NCBI GenBank assembly: GCA_023512835.1
Contig: CM042089.1
Location: forward strand, 51,579,427 to 51,643,426
DNA: 64,000 bases
Direction of reading: 5' to 3'
DNA from: Taxillus chinensis
Lineage: Eukaryota; Streptophyta; Magnoliopsida; Santalales; Loranthaceae
Shown: positions 9,524 through 20,734 of the stretch, piece by piece
Layout: the number at the start of each line of letters is the position of its first letter
Numbering within the stretch: position 1 is the first letter of the stretch
Translations under genes and position numbers: made by a program
The notes under the pieces: generated by a model
Database searches by the model: none
Seen by the model: the letters and a program-made list of their open reading frames with translations, nothing else
Told to the model about the DNA's origin: nothing

Positions 9524-12198
9524 CGCTAGATCGACTAACCATGCAGTCCTTGGAAAAGGGATCCAACGAAAGCTTCAAGGATTATGCACGGAGATGGAGA
9601 GAGACTGCTGTTGAGGTCCAACCTCCTCTTACAGAAAGAGAACTCACTACTCTTTTTATTAACACACTAAAAGGCGTATATTACGAGAAGTTGATAGGTA
9701 ACGTCTCCAGCAGCTTTGCAGACTTGTTTGCATCCGGTGAATGTGTAGAAAGTGGAATTAAAGGATGAAAGCTAAAGAGTGATGTGGTGGAGGCATCAAA
9801 AAGGTCTCAACCACCGCCTAAGAAGAAAGAAGGTGAGAGCAACCTCGTGTATCAATCGAACCAGGCGATGCAGCCGACATTCTACCAAGCACCAGGGTAC
9901 TACCAAGGATCGCCAGTGGCTGCCTACGCTGCACTTGCACTGCCTCCCCAATTCATGCCATACTTGCCATAAGGAGGGGTTCTATTTCCATATTCAATGG
10001 TACCTAACTCATTTCAACAGAGAGCGCCATACCTAGAGCAACCGAGGCCAGCAACTCAGGAAGGACTAGGAGCCTCATTCCAAGGACAAGGGAAACCGAG
10101 GGCCCAGACCCAGCAAGTAGGAGCGAATCAGGCTCCTCGTCGACCACGACAAGAGTTTGACCCAATTCCAATGACTTATGCGGAATTATACCCCAAGCTC
10201 TTAGAGGCAAGGATGGTAACCCCTATACCCTTGGGAGAAATAAAGACTCCTCCCCCGGTCTAGTACAAGCCAGATGCCAAATGTGAATATCATACAGGCG
10301 GAGCTGGACATGATATTAAAAATTGTATAACATTCAAAAGGAAGGTTCAGGAATTGAAGGATGCGAAGTGGCTAGATGTTTCTGCACTGACCGGGACGCC
10401 AAATGTGAACAGCAATCCTCTCCCAGAACACTCCAACAATGTTGCTAGTATCGAGAATAAAGGACAACTGGAGAAGGTCTCCCAAGTACAAATGGAGAAA
10501 ACATATTTGTTTACCCTGCTACAGGAGCATGGCTACATACTTGCTAAAGACACGCCGGAGGCAGGAAAGGGAACAGATGGGGAAAAACAATGTCCTTATC
10601 ACATGATGTCGTGGGGACATGACATCGCAGAATGTAGTGAGTTTTCCGAGGTGGTGCAGAAACTCATTGACCAAAGGATGATCGAATTCTCCAGGGAAGA
10701 GACAGACAGTTAAAGCCACATGATCCAAGGAAACATGTCATACAAACCATCGTGGGTGCCAACCCCCCTTGTCTTGAATGTTAAGACTCTAGAAATCCCA
10801 CTACTACCTCAAGGAATTATACCTCTCACCATACGTGTCCCTGCCCCTTTCCCCTACAAGACAGATAATGCGGTCCCATGGAACTACAACTGTGAGGTAG
10901 TTTAGGGAGCCACCGCAGCAGAAAAGAAAACCCGGAGTGGTCGTGCTTATGCTCCTGATATGGTTGACGAAGCAACGAAAGAAAAAGTTGCGGAACCAGA
11001 CATTGAGCCAACACTGGAGCTGACAAAGAAAGGAACACCAGTCACTGAACAAGAGACAACAGAATTTCTGAAACTCATAAAGCAAAGCGAGTATAACATT
11101 GTGGACCAGCTGAGTCGACAACTGGCTTGCATCTCATTGCTCTCATTAATGATGGATTCCCAACCTCACCGGGAAGCCCTCATGAAGGTTCTAAGCCAAG
11201 CCTATGTTCCTCCAACCATCCCGGTGGTGAATGTGGACAGACTCACTAGTAATCTCATTATGAACAATGTCATCAGCTTTGGAGATGATGAGCTGCCCCA
11301 GGAAGGAAAGGGGCATATAAAGGCTTTGCACATCACAGTCAAATGGAAGGAGCACACCATAGCTCGAGTCCTTATTGATAATGGCTCTGCCTTGAACATT
11401 ATGCCCTTACATATACTGCAACAACTGCCAGTCGACGCATCCTATATGCACCCTTGAACAATGAAGGTACGAGCTTTCGATGGAGGCAAACATGATGTGA
11501 TGGGAACTCTGGACATTCCACTCCTAATTGGGCCAGTGACTTTTACGGTGGAATTTCAGGTGATGGACATTACACCCTACTATAGCTGTTTGTTGGGAAG
11601 ACCTTGGATCCACATGGCCGGAGCAGTGCCGTCAAGCCTCCACCAAAAGATGAAATTTGCAATGGGAGATAAGCTCATTAGCATCTCTGGGGAAACAAGT
11701 TTCCTAGTCACCAAGCCAGCATCAATTCCTTATGTTGAGAACAACAAAGATATATCAGAATGCTCATATCGGGCGTTTGAGATGGTGAATGTCACTTCTG
11801 CCCCAATACATTATCTCTCGAAAGGTGCAAGAATGGTCGCAGCCACCATGATCAAACAGTGCTACAAACCAGGGCAAGGATTAGGCCCAAGAGCTCAAGG
11901 AATCCAGAAACCATTGACCATCCGAGAAAATATCGAGAAGTTTGGGCTAGGCTACGTCCCTACAAAAGCTGACAGACAGAGGAAAGCTACCAAGAGGAGG
12001 GAAATTAGAATGGCAAGGTTGCAGAAAAGACCAGTAAGAGGAGCTTCCCCCCCTTACATGATACTTTTCAGAGTGGGGGGTTTATCCACAAAAGCCGAGC
12101 CGAAACTAAAACTGGGACTGTGGTTGCACTGGACACAGACAAGCATGCACCAAGCAAGATGGTTCAATTGGTGCAAGAGGATCCCAACCAGCCATTGA
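9524..12198 (+). pseudogene. Ogre A gag-protease-G-patch, broken
   Basis: One frame carries the end of gag, a cysteine/histidine knuckle-like motif ('CEYHTGGAGHDIKNC'), an aspartic protease (Asp-Asn-Gly-Ser at 11377-11388, in 'LIDNGSALNIMP') and a glycine-rich G-patch (11848-11964). Gag forms the particle and the protease cleaves the polyprotein. The N-terminal part of gag is missing, replaced by 5701-9523. In-frame stops stand at 9766, 9970, 10261, 10711, 10903 and 11455. After about 12040 the frame is lost. Copy C (46937-51902) supports the original frame through most of this stretch. The protease active site is intact here but mutated in copy C. Confidence 0.8.
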
Positions 12199-12413
12199 AC
12201 AATTAGACCAGCCTGGACCTCCCCATAATGTAATGCTTATGGGGTCACTGGGATTTAATGTATTCTATTTTAACGTCTTTGAAGCGGTGAACATTTGTTT
12301 TTACTAAAAGTTTCCAATAAAATGTACCTTTTTTCAAATATCTCATGGTGCATTCCATTCATGACATATGCATATCATATTTGGTTACCAACTTGTCATT
12401 CTCTTAAAAGCAG
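12199..12413 (+). other. Probable Ogre intron between protease and RT
   Basis: Coding signal disappears between the G-patch and the pol frame. The stretch is T-rich and ends in 'cattctcttaaaagcag' (AG at 12412-12413), a plausible 3' splice site, after which coding resumes. Ogre elements are known to carry a spliced intron between the protease and RT regions, and position and composition fit. The 5' splice site is not certain; GT at 12231 or 12243 is possible. Confidence 0.55.
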
Positions 12414-15400
12414 GTATCACAATGTCAATGAAAATATAGTATGTGAAAGCGAAACGAGATGCCTAAGGTTTGACCCAAGTCCAAACTGGGAGCAGCTAGT
12501 GTTTGAAGCTGACGAGAATGAGGTAGAGGAGACACCCGAGCTACCGGGAGAGATCATACGCCTATTGGAAAGGGATGATCGCTTATCCATTCCAAGTGAA
12601 GACCCAGTAGAAACGGTGAATTTGGGGACGATTGCCGAACCAAGAGAATTGAGGGTAGGGTCTTTGATAGCTATTGACATCAAGAAACAGTTAATCGAGC
12701 TGTTAAGGAGCTACATAGATGTTTTTGCATGGTCCTATCAAGATATGCCAGGATTAGACACAGACATAGTACAGCATCACATAACAGTGAAGCCAGAGTA
12801 CAAGCCAGTATAGCAGAAATTGCAATGAATGAGACCAAAGATGCAACTGAAGATTAAAGAAGTTAAAAAGCAATGGGACGCAGGTTTCCTAAGTGTCTCC
12901 CACTATCCAGAATGGGTGGCCAATGTTGTACCAGTACCGAAGAAAGGAGGCAAAGTCCACATGTGTGTCGACTATAGAGATCTAAACTGGGCCAGTCCGA
13001 AAGATAACTTCTCACTTCCTCATATTGATACCTTGGTGGATAATACAGTAAAACACGCTCTATTCTCATTGATGGATGGTTTCTCGGGGTACAATCAGAT
13101 TTGCATGGCCCCCGAACACAAGGAGAGGACCACGTTTACGACACTTTGGGGCACATTCTATTATAATGTGATGCCTTTCGGTCTGAAGAACGCAGGGGCA
13201 ACCTATCAACGAGCCATGGTGACCCTATTCCACGACATGATGCATAAAGAAGTCGAGGTCTATGTGGATGATATGACAGCTAAATCGCAGAGCACTGAAG
13301 ATCACATCGAAGTACTCCGTAAGCTTTTTAATAGACTACGAAAATATCAACTCAAATTGAACCCGGAAAAGTGCACTTTTGGAGCCATGTTGGGAAAACT
13401 GTTAGGTTTCATTGTGAGCCAAAAAGGAGTGGAAATTGATCCAGACAAGGTTCGAGCTATCCAAGAGATGCCCCCACCCCGAACCATCAAGGAGGTCAGA
13501 GGATTCCTCGGGCGATTGAATTACATTGCTCGATTCATTTCACAATTAACAGCCACATGTGAACCAATTTTCAAGACTTTACGGAAGAACAATCCAGAAA
13601 TTTGGAATGACAAATGTCAAGAAGCTTTTGATAGGATCAAACAATATCTGTCCAATCCACTTGTTTTGGTCCCACCAGTACCAAACAGACCTTTGATCTT
13701 ATACTTGACTGTCCAAGGGTCCTCAATGGGTTTTGTCTTGGGGCAACATGATTCTACAAGCAAGAAGGAGTAGGCCATTTATTATCTGAGCATGAAGTTC
13801 ACCATCAATGAAACGAATTACACACCATTGGAAAAGACATGTTGTGCCCTTGTTTGGATAACATGACAATTGAGGCAATACACTCTTTATCATACCACAT
13901 GGCTGATTTCAAGGCATGATCCACTCAAATATCTCTCGGAAAATCCATCCATCTTTGGAAGAATTGCTAAATGGCAATTGGTCCTATCAGAATATGATAT
14001 CATCTATGTGCCTCAAAAAGCCATCAAAGGGAGTGCAATAGCTGATTACTTGGCAGACAGAGCACTAGAAGATTATGAGCCTATGACTGTTGGATTTCCA
14101 GATGAGCACATCAACATTCTCATGGCCGATGTATCAGACATATGGACGATGTGGTTTGGTGGAGCCTCCAGTCTCTTAGGTCACGGTGTTGGGGCCATCC
14201 TGATATCCCCAAAAGGCGAACATTTCCCCATGGCGGCAAAGCTAACAATCCCTTGTACAAACAATGTAGCAGAATATGAGACTTGTGTGATGGGACTTCA
14301 AGATGCAATTAACAAAGGAATCAAAAAATTACGAGTGTTTGGCGATTCCGCACTTATCATTTTTCAAGTAAAGGGAGAATGGGAGACTCGAAACCACAAA
14401 TTAATCCCATATCGGAAGCACATTACGGAGTTAGCCGAGCAATTCGAAGACATCACATTCGAGCATATGCCCAGGGAATACAATCAGAATCCTAATGCGC
14501 TGGCCACTCTAGCCTCCCTCCTGCGACTAGACACAAAGTTGGAAGTCCAATCTTTCGATATCTGTATACAAGATGCTCCTGCACATTGCATGGCCATTGA
14601 AGGAAATATTGAACAAAAGCCCTGGTTTGATGATATTATACAGTATTTGCTCAAGCAAGAGTAACCAGCCAAGGCCTCTGAGTCTGATAAACGAAATATC
14701 CGAAGGTCGGCGTCCAACTACTACCTTGATGGTCCCGTTCTATATAAGAGAAACCATGACATGGTGTTATTGCGGTGTGTGGCAAAAGAAGAGTCGAAAT
14801 AGATAATGAAAGAAGTACATGAAGGAGAATGCGGTTCACATGCAAATGGACATGCATTAACAAGACAAATTATGCGAATGGGCTATTATTGGGTCACTAT
14901 AGAAAAAGATTGCATTGAATATGTGTGCAAATGTCTCAAGTGTCAAATTTATGGCGATAAAATCTAAGTACCGCCATCCAGACTGCATGTGATGATGTCC
15001 CCATGGCCATTTTCGCTTTGGGGCATCGACGTTATTGGACCAATCTCGCCAAAAGCTTCCAATGGTCACCGCTTCATCTTAGTGGCCATCGATTACTTTA
15101 CCAAGTGGGTAGAAGCAGCATCATATACCAACGTCACACAAGCTGTGGTGCTCAAATTTCTGTGGAGCAACATTATATGTCAATACGGGCTTCCTAAGCA
15201 GATTATAACAGACAATGCCGCCAATATGAACAGGCGGATGATGGGTAAGTTGTGCGAAACATACAAAATCCAACACCGAAACTCGACTCCCTATCGCCCC
15301 AAAATGAATAGAGCAGTTGAAGCGGCCAATAAGAACATCAAGAACATTATCAGAAAGATGACTGAGACATACAAAGATTTGCATGAAAAGCTACCATATG

Positions 15401-15870
15401 CTTTGCATGCTTATCGTACTTCAGTGCGAACATCAACTGGGGCAACTCCGTTTTCTTTAGTCTACGGCATGGAAGCAGTTCTACCTGTCGAAGTGGAGAT
15501 ACCTTCCCTCTGAGTACTCAAGGATACTCAGCTAGAAGAAGTAAAATGGGCCCAAAGTCGTTATGAGCGGTTGAACTTAATCAAAGGCAAACGCTTGGCA
15601 GCTGTTTGCAGAGGACAACTATATCAACAGAGAATGATGAACAACTACAATAAAAAGGTGAAGCTCAGAAGCTTTCAAGCTGGTGACCTCGTCCTCAAGA
15701 AGATTTTACCATTTCAACATGACCATAGAGGCAAGTGGACTCCCAATTATAAAGGCCCATATGTGGTGTAGAAAGCATTCTCAGGAGGTGCCTTAATCCT
15801 TGCCAGAATGGATGGTGATGAGCTCCCTAACCCAGTGAATAGCGATGCGGTGAAAAAGTTCTATGCTTAA
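12414..15870 (+). pseudogene. Ogre A pol: RT, RNase H, second RNase H, integrase
   Basis: A single frame to TAA 15868 encodes the replication enzymes. Visible parts: RT with 'YRDLN', 'MPFGLKNA' and YVDD (13261-13272); a first RNase H-like part to about 14040; the additional RNase H typical of TAT elements (14140-14520); integrase with an HHCC finger (about 14815-14950) and Asp 15028, Asp 15211 and Glu 15319, where the last two are spaced D-35-E. In-frame stops stand at 12811, 12826, 13771, 13864, 14662, 14800, 14965, 15511 and 15769. The second RNase H reads WFGGAS (14152-14169) where the family has WFDGAS, so a catalytic Asp is lost as well. The enzyme set is dead. Confidence 0.88.
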
Positions 15871-16959
15871 CTCTCATATCTCTCAACAAGATTCTCATTC
15901 CTGTGATGAGCGAACTTGGTGAAAACCTGAAAGGGCATCAAGGGAAAAATACAAAGCTCCACCAATAGACAAAGAAGCAAACAAAGGAGGACTTGGTGAA
16001 AACCCGAAAGGGCACCAAGGGTAAAAGACAAAGCAATCATAAGGATCAGGACCACCTAAAACAGCGTCCACTGCAAACGGTGGAAACAGTGCCACCTAAA
16101 GACAACAGTTGCACTTTTTATGATATAAATATGTTTTGTGGAATCAAACCAGCAAGATCCCGTTTTATATCCCTAATCATATTTTCTCATCTTCATTTCA
16201 CATTTAAGTAGAATATCTTAAATCCCAGTAGGCTCCTTTGGCATTGCCTTATGGATAGGGTCAAGCTTAAAATCCCCAAACAAGTTAAGTCCCCCAACTC
16301 AGAGTACCAATATCTCCACAGAATATCAATATCCCCAGAGAAGTCGTCAAGTCAAGCTCCTCAAAGCGGCGAAGCTAAATTAAACAGACCCTTCATCCAC
16401 AAAAGGGAGTTCCCCAGCAAAGATAGAGCGGACTCCCCAGCCAGAGAGAAAATTGTTCCCTAACAAGTTGAATGTTAGCCAACCTCTCTAACAGCGTTGA
16501 GATAAATCTCCAGCCCTTGCCAAAACATCACATTGCATTTGATGCATACATCGCGTCGCATCACATTGCATCATATTGCTCCACAGGTTGAGGTTTATGC
16601 ATCCCCGCATACAGCACACTGCGTTCCATGCATCATTTGCATACATTCAGCATACCCTGTAATTTCAGGAATATTGTCGCCTCTGAAGATCCTAAGAGCT
16701 CATACTCATCAAGCTTCTCATCAAGCTATCCTAGCTTTGTTTGTTCAAACTATACAAATCTTTCTTTGCAATTTCCCCAAGCTCTAAACGCATCCTTTTG
16801 GCATGTGAACAAACTTTTTCCCTTTTTGGGTCACCTCATAGAGCGATCTCCTTGAGTGAACTTGTAGAGGGAGCCCAGATTGGGTTACTTCCCAAGCTCA
16901 CCAATTCCCCAAAGCATTTCCCTCAAATACCAATTGATGTCTCCAACAAGTCTCTCCAG
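15871..16959 (+). other. Ogre A 3' untranslated region, proximal part
   Basis: No coding frame is supported. It holds two imperfect copies of a block beginning 'cttggtgaaaacc' with 'gaaagggca(t/c)caaggg' (about 15910-15950 and 15988-16025). A stretch rich in 'catcacattgcat' words lies at 16525-16580. Long 3' UTRs are usual in the TAT lineage. Confidence 0.65.
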
Positions 16960-17705
16960 TTTAAGCCTATCATTGCTGTGGGCCTTTCAATTTTCAATTC
17001 AAGCCTATCATTGCTGTGGGCTTTCCATTTTCAATTTGAGCCTATCGTTGTTGTGGGCCTTTTAATTTTTAGTTCACGCCTACCGTTGCTGTGGGCCTTT
17101 CAATTTTCAATTTGAGCCTATCGTTGCCGTGGGCTTTCCATTTTTAGTTCACGCCTACCATTGCTGTGGGCCTTTCAATTTTTAGTTCAATCCTATCGTT
17201 GCTGTGGGCTTTCCATTTTCAATTCAAGCCTATCGTTGTTGTGGGCTTTTCAATTTTCAATTTAAGCCTATCGTTGCTCTAGGCCATTCCCTTTTCAGTT
17301 CAAGCCTATCGTTGTTGTGGGCTTTCTATTTTCAGTTTAAGCCTATCGTTGCTGTGGGCCTTTCCATTTTCAATTCAAGCCTATCGTTGCTGTGGGCCTT
17401 TTAATTTTCAGTTTAAGCCTATCATTGCTGTGGGCCTTTTCCATTTTTCAATTCAAGCCTATCATTGTTGTGGGCTTTCCATCTTCAATTCAAGCCTATC
17501 ATTGCTGTGGGCTTTTCATTTTTTCAGTTCAGGCCTATCATTGCTGTGGGCTTTTCATTTTCAACCCAAGTCTATCGTTGCCATAGGCTTTTCATTTTCA
17601 ACCCAAGTCTATCGTTGCCATAGGCTTTCTTTTTCAGTTCAAGCCTATCATTGCTATGGGCTTTCCATTTTTCAGTTCAAGTCTGTCATTGTTGTAGGCT
17701 TTCAA
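16960..17705 (+). repeat. 37-39 bp minisatellite in Ogre 3' UTR
   Basis: About twenty head-to-tail units of the type 'aagcctatcgttgctgtgg' plus 'gcctttcaattttcaattc'. Unit starts at 16964, 17002, 17039 and 17076 give periods of 38, 37 and 37. Units differ by point changes and 1-3 bp indels. The array creates long false open frames on the plus strand. TAT/Ogre 3' UTRs are known to seed satellite repeats. Confidence 0.9.
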
Positions 17706-17895
17706 TCTCCAGTATCTTTACATCGTAGGCGGCCTTAGATGCCTCATCAAAGTATTATCCAAGTCCACCGGCCTGTGAAGCCCCTTTTGCCTCTTGGGGA
17801 CAGACCCAACTATCGCATTCTACTCTTCCTATGTGCTAGGTAAGTCAGGTAAGTGCTCCAACCCGTCCAAAATGACTCCCTTTTATCTTTGTACG

Positions 17896-17913
17896 CTGTT
17901 TGTATACAAACAG
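17896..17913. repeat. Perfect 18-bp palindrome upstream of the polypurine tract
   Basis: CTGTTTGTATACAAACAG equals its own reverse complement. It ends three bases before the purine tract and 18 bases before the 3' LTR. The matching part of copy C is outside the window, so conservation cannot be tested. Confidence 0.85.
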
Positions 17914-17916
17914 TTC

Positions 17917-17931
17917 ACAAAAAGGGGCAGT
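17917..17931 (+). promoter_or_regulatory. Polypurine tract of Ogre A
   Basis: 'acaaaaaggggcag' directly before the 3' LTR is the expected plus-strand DNA primer. Confidence 0.75.
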
Positions 17932-20734
17932 TGTTGGACCTCATTTTGTCTGGGTTGGACATACTAACCCCATTTGATGTATATACCTTTTTGCCCATGC
18001 CATATACCTTCCTGAACAGGTCCTTAGAGATTCTCTGCGATTTGCACAAGATGGATGCATTGACACGAACCGGGAAGCCCAAAATGGATAACCACTGCTA
18101 CAAGTCCCTGAAGTACCCCAAGACCAATACCAGGGTATAGAGGAGGAAATTTGGAGAATAACGCACTTGACTGAGCTCAATTCCGATGAAAAACGAAGAA
18201 GTTATGGCCAAAATAACTTTCATTGAAAAAAGTCAGACTTGCCAAAAGATGGTCAATGCCCCTAGTGAAACTGCCTGGAAAAGTGACTATGCGAAATTCT
18301 CCAAAACATCTATTTAGGCAAATACAGGTCTTCCCAAACATTCTCCCAAAGTTCACCCATTTTTGCATTTTGGTGGGGGTAAAAAGGTAATTAAAAAAAA
18401 TGTGACTCATAGCCTCAAAGTGTTGGCAGGTTGAAGCTTCGAAGACTCGAAGCGTCGAAGCCTCGAAGCCTCGAAGACTCGAAGCCTCGAAGCCTGTAAT
18501 CCTACTGACACTCCGACCTGCCGACATTTCGGCCCGTTGACCGTTGACCTTCGACCTGCCGACACTTCGACCCGTTGACCGTTGACCTTGGAGCAATCGA
18601 CCTTTAACCCGTTGACCGTTGACCTTCGACCCATTGACCTTCGACCCGTTGACCATTGACCTTTGACCTACCGACACTTGGACCCATTGACCGTTGACCT
18701 TTGACCCATCGACCTTCGACCCGTTGACCGTTGACCTTCGAGCCTGCCGACACTTTGACCCGTTGACCCTCGCTATTTGGCTTCTTTCACTGGCTTTCTC
18801 GCTGTTTGATCACGGGATATGTTTTATTAGATGGCCATTTTTGTCAAAGATGCTTTTCAATGCCTGTCAGTCACATGTGTCAAATACAAACTTAAAAAAG
18901 GACAATCACGAGCTGCAGAGGTCGTTATTCCCTCCGAAAAAAGGCAGAATCTGAAAATAAAAAATATAGCATCAATAATACAGCATTAAATGCTGCAATC
19001 AATGCAATCCAGCCAATTCTTTTAAAAGCAATCTTCTGTACACGCGAAAAAGAGAGTTCGGCAGAGAGGAAAAAACAGAGTTCAGCCCCAGAAAAGAAAA
19101 AAAGAAGAGAGAGATTACGCCCAACCAAAAAAAAAAGGAGGACATTCTGCAAAAGAAAAAAAACGAAAAGTTCTGCTATTCTGTCATCTGCCCAATCTTT
19201 ACATCTAATTCCCTGATCCCAAAAGAGGAACACCCAAATTTTCGCCCAACTCTCTCCCTTTCCCAAAACTAAAATCGCCCATCCTTTCCAACTCCTCTTT
19301 CTCTCTTGCTCGTTTCAGCTCTCGTTTCCCAGAAAACGAAAAAAATACAAAAAAAACAATTCCAGTCTGCCCCCTTCTTTTTTGTTCTTACGTTTCCATC
19401 ACAAATCAAAAAAAAAAAATCTTTATTTCCCTATTTCTTATGCCCACTTTCCTTATTCCCAGTCACCAAAAATCTCAAACCCAAAAAAATACATCACTCC
19501 AGTCCTCCAAATACTAGGAAATCTTTTTCACAAATCTCATTGCCAGATTTGTTGGTTCAATTGGAGTAGGCAACTATAGGCGTGGACGGGATTCACACAA
19601 CGGTCCGGTGTTCAAAGCTCTAAAGTGGGTTCTATAATCCTAGCTGATTTCTGTCATTTATTATTTCATAGCTTAATTATCCTTGTATTGATGTAATTCT
19701 TAGTCTTTTCTTGTATTTTTTTTCTTTTTTCAGTTGTTGTTATGTGTTGTATTTTCTTTGTATTTTCCTTTTTATGTTGTTGACATCTATTGTATTTTCC
19801 TTGTATTTTTTTTCTTTTCTCTGTATATATTGTATGTTGTAATATGTAAAGAATAGTAAGGAAAAAGATAGAGCAAATAGAGGAATGAAAATGAAAAGGA
19901 GAAAAAAGAAAAAAAAAAGAAGAAGAAAAAAGAGCATGTGGTTTTGTTTTTTTTATGTTATTTTTGTATGTCACAACCACACAATTCACGTTTTATTTTG
20001 ATATGCATGTATTTTGATATGGTCAATTCTTAAAAAAAAAACAAAAAAAAAAAAAAAACGTTTTCCACAAAATGTTTTCCAAAACATTTTCAATAAAAGG
20101 TTTTCAAAATGTTTTCAGAAAGGTCTCCTTAAAAAACAAAAAAAAACAAAAAAAAAAAACAAAAACGTTTTGCAATAAAATGTTTTCAAAATGTTTTCAA
20201 TAAAATGTTTTGAAAATGTTTTAATAAAATGTTTTCCAAAATGTTTCCCAAAAAAAAAAAACAAAACAAAAAAACAAAAAACAAAAAAAACAAAAACAAA
20301 ACAAAAACAAAACCGTAGGATTTCATTTTTCACCTCAAATAAAAAAGCAAAAAAATAAGATTTTTAGGATTCCCTTTAGAGATTTAGGGTAAATCAATTT
20401 TAACCATAACTTTGACAAATAACTTAGCTAAATAAAAGTATAGACTTTCTAGGAAAACAATAGTGCCTCAACCGAATCACGGCAGTACAAATAAATAGAA
20501 AACCTCCTCCTCCGAAAATAGATATCAAAAGGGCATTGTAGGGGTGCTAATCCTTCCCTACACGTAACCAACTCTGGAACCCTTCTCTGATAACGCAAAC
20601 CACACCTTTAAACTACTCAAAGTAGAGGGTATCCAACTGTACCCCAAAAACAGTTGGTGGCGACTCTAAATTTCTCACTATTGGTGTAGTTTGAGCTCAT
20701 CCCAAACGGGCTCGGACGAAAACCAGTGATGACA
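17932..20734 (+). repeat. 3' LTR of Ogre copy A
   Basis: It begins TGTTGGACC and ends GATGACA like the 5' LTR, with the same block order and roughly nine in ten matching bases in the first 200 by eye. The motif array (18408-18775) is much longer than in the 5' LTR. It abuts antisense Tekay-like gag at 20735, so it was inserted into that element. Confidence 0.88.
18408..18775 (+). repeat. TCGAAG / TTGACC (W-box-type) array in Ogre 3' LTR
   Basis: TCGAAG words (18435-18495) are followed by a dense field of GTTGACCGTTGACC and CTTCGACC words. I count about sixteen TTGACC hexamers between 18536 and 18775. The TTTAAAA box follows at 19021. The same module has four hexamers in the 5' LTR and about a dozen in copy C. 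Confidence 0.8.

Larger units (their letters stand above)
1308..20734 (+). mobile_element. Ogre/TAT Gypsy retrotransposon, copy A
   Basis: Two long related LTRs (TGTTGGACC... to ...GATGACA) bound an internal region. Its order is leader, ORF1, gag, protease, G-patch, probable intron, RT, RNase H, second RNase H, integrase, repeat-rich 3' UTR and polypurine tract, which is the TAT/Ogre plan. The primer site (TAGCGACTCTGCTGGGG) resembles the tRNA-Arg-type site reported for Ogre. All frames carry stops. Positions 5701-9523 are foreign LTR material that replaced about 1.28 kb present in copy C (46352-47630). The bases next to the two LTRs do not match (CTAAT at 1303-1307, CCTAC at 20735-20739), and the flanks are different old elements, so the two ends may come from different insertions. 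Confidence 0.85.

Noticed and set aside
16741..17738. Repeat-protein frames rich in 'SLLWAF' and 'QFKPIVAVG'
   Set aside because: They are translations of the 37-39 bp minisatellite in the Ogre 3' UTR.
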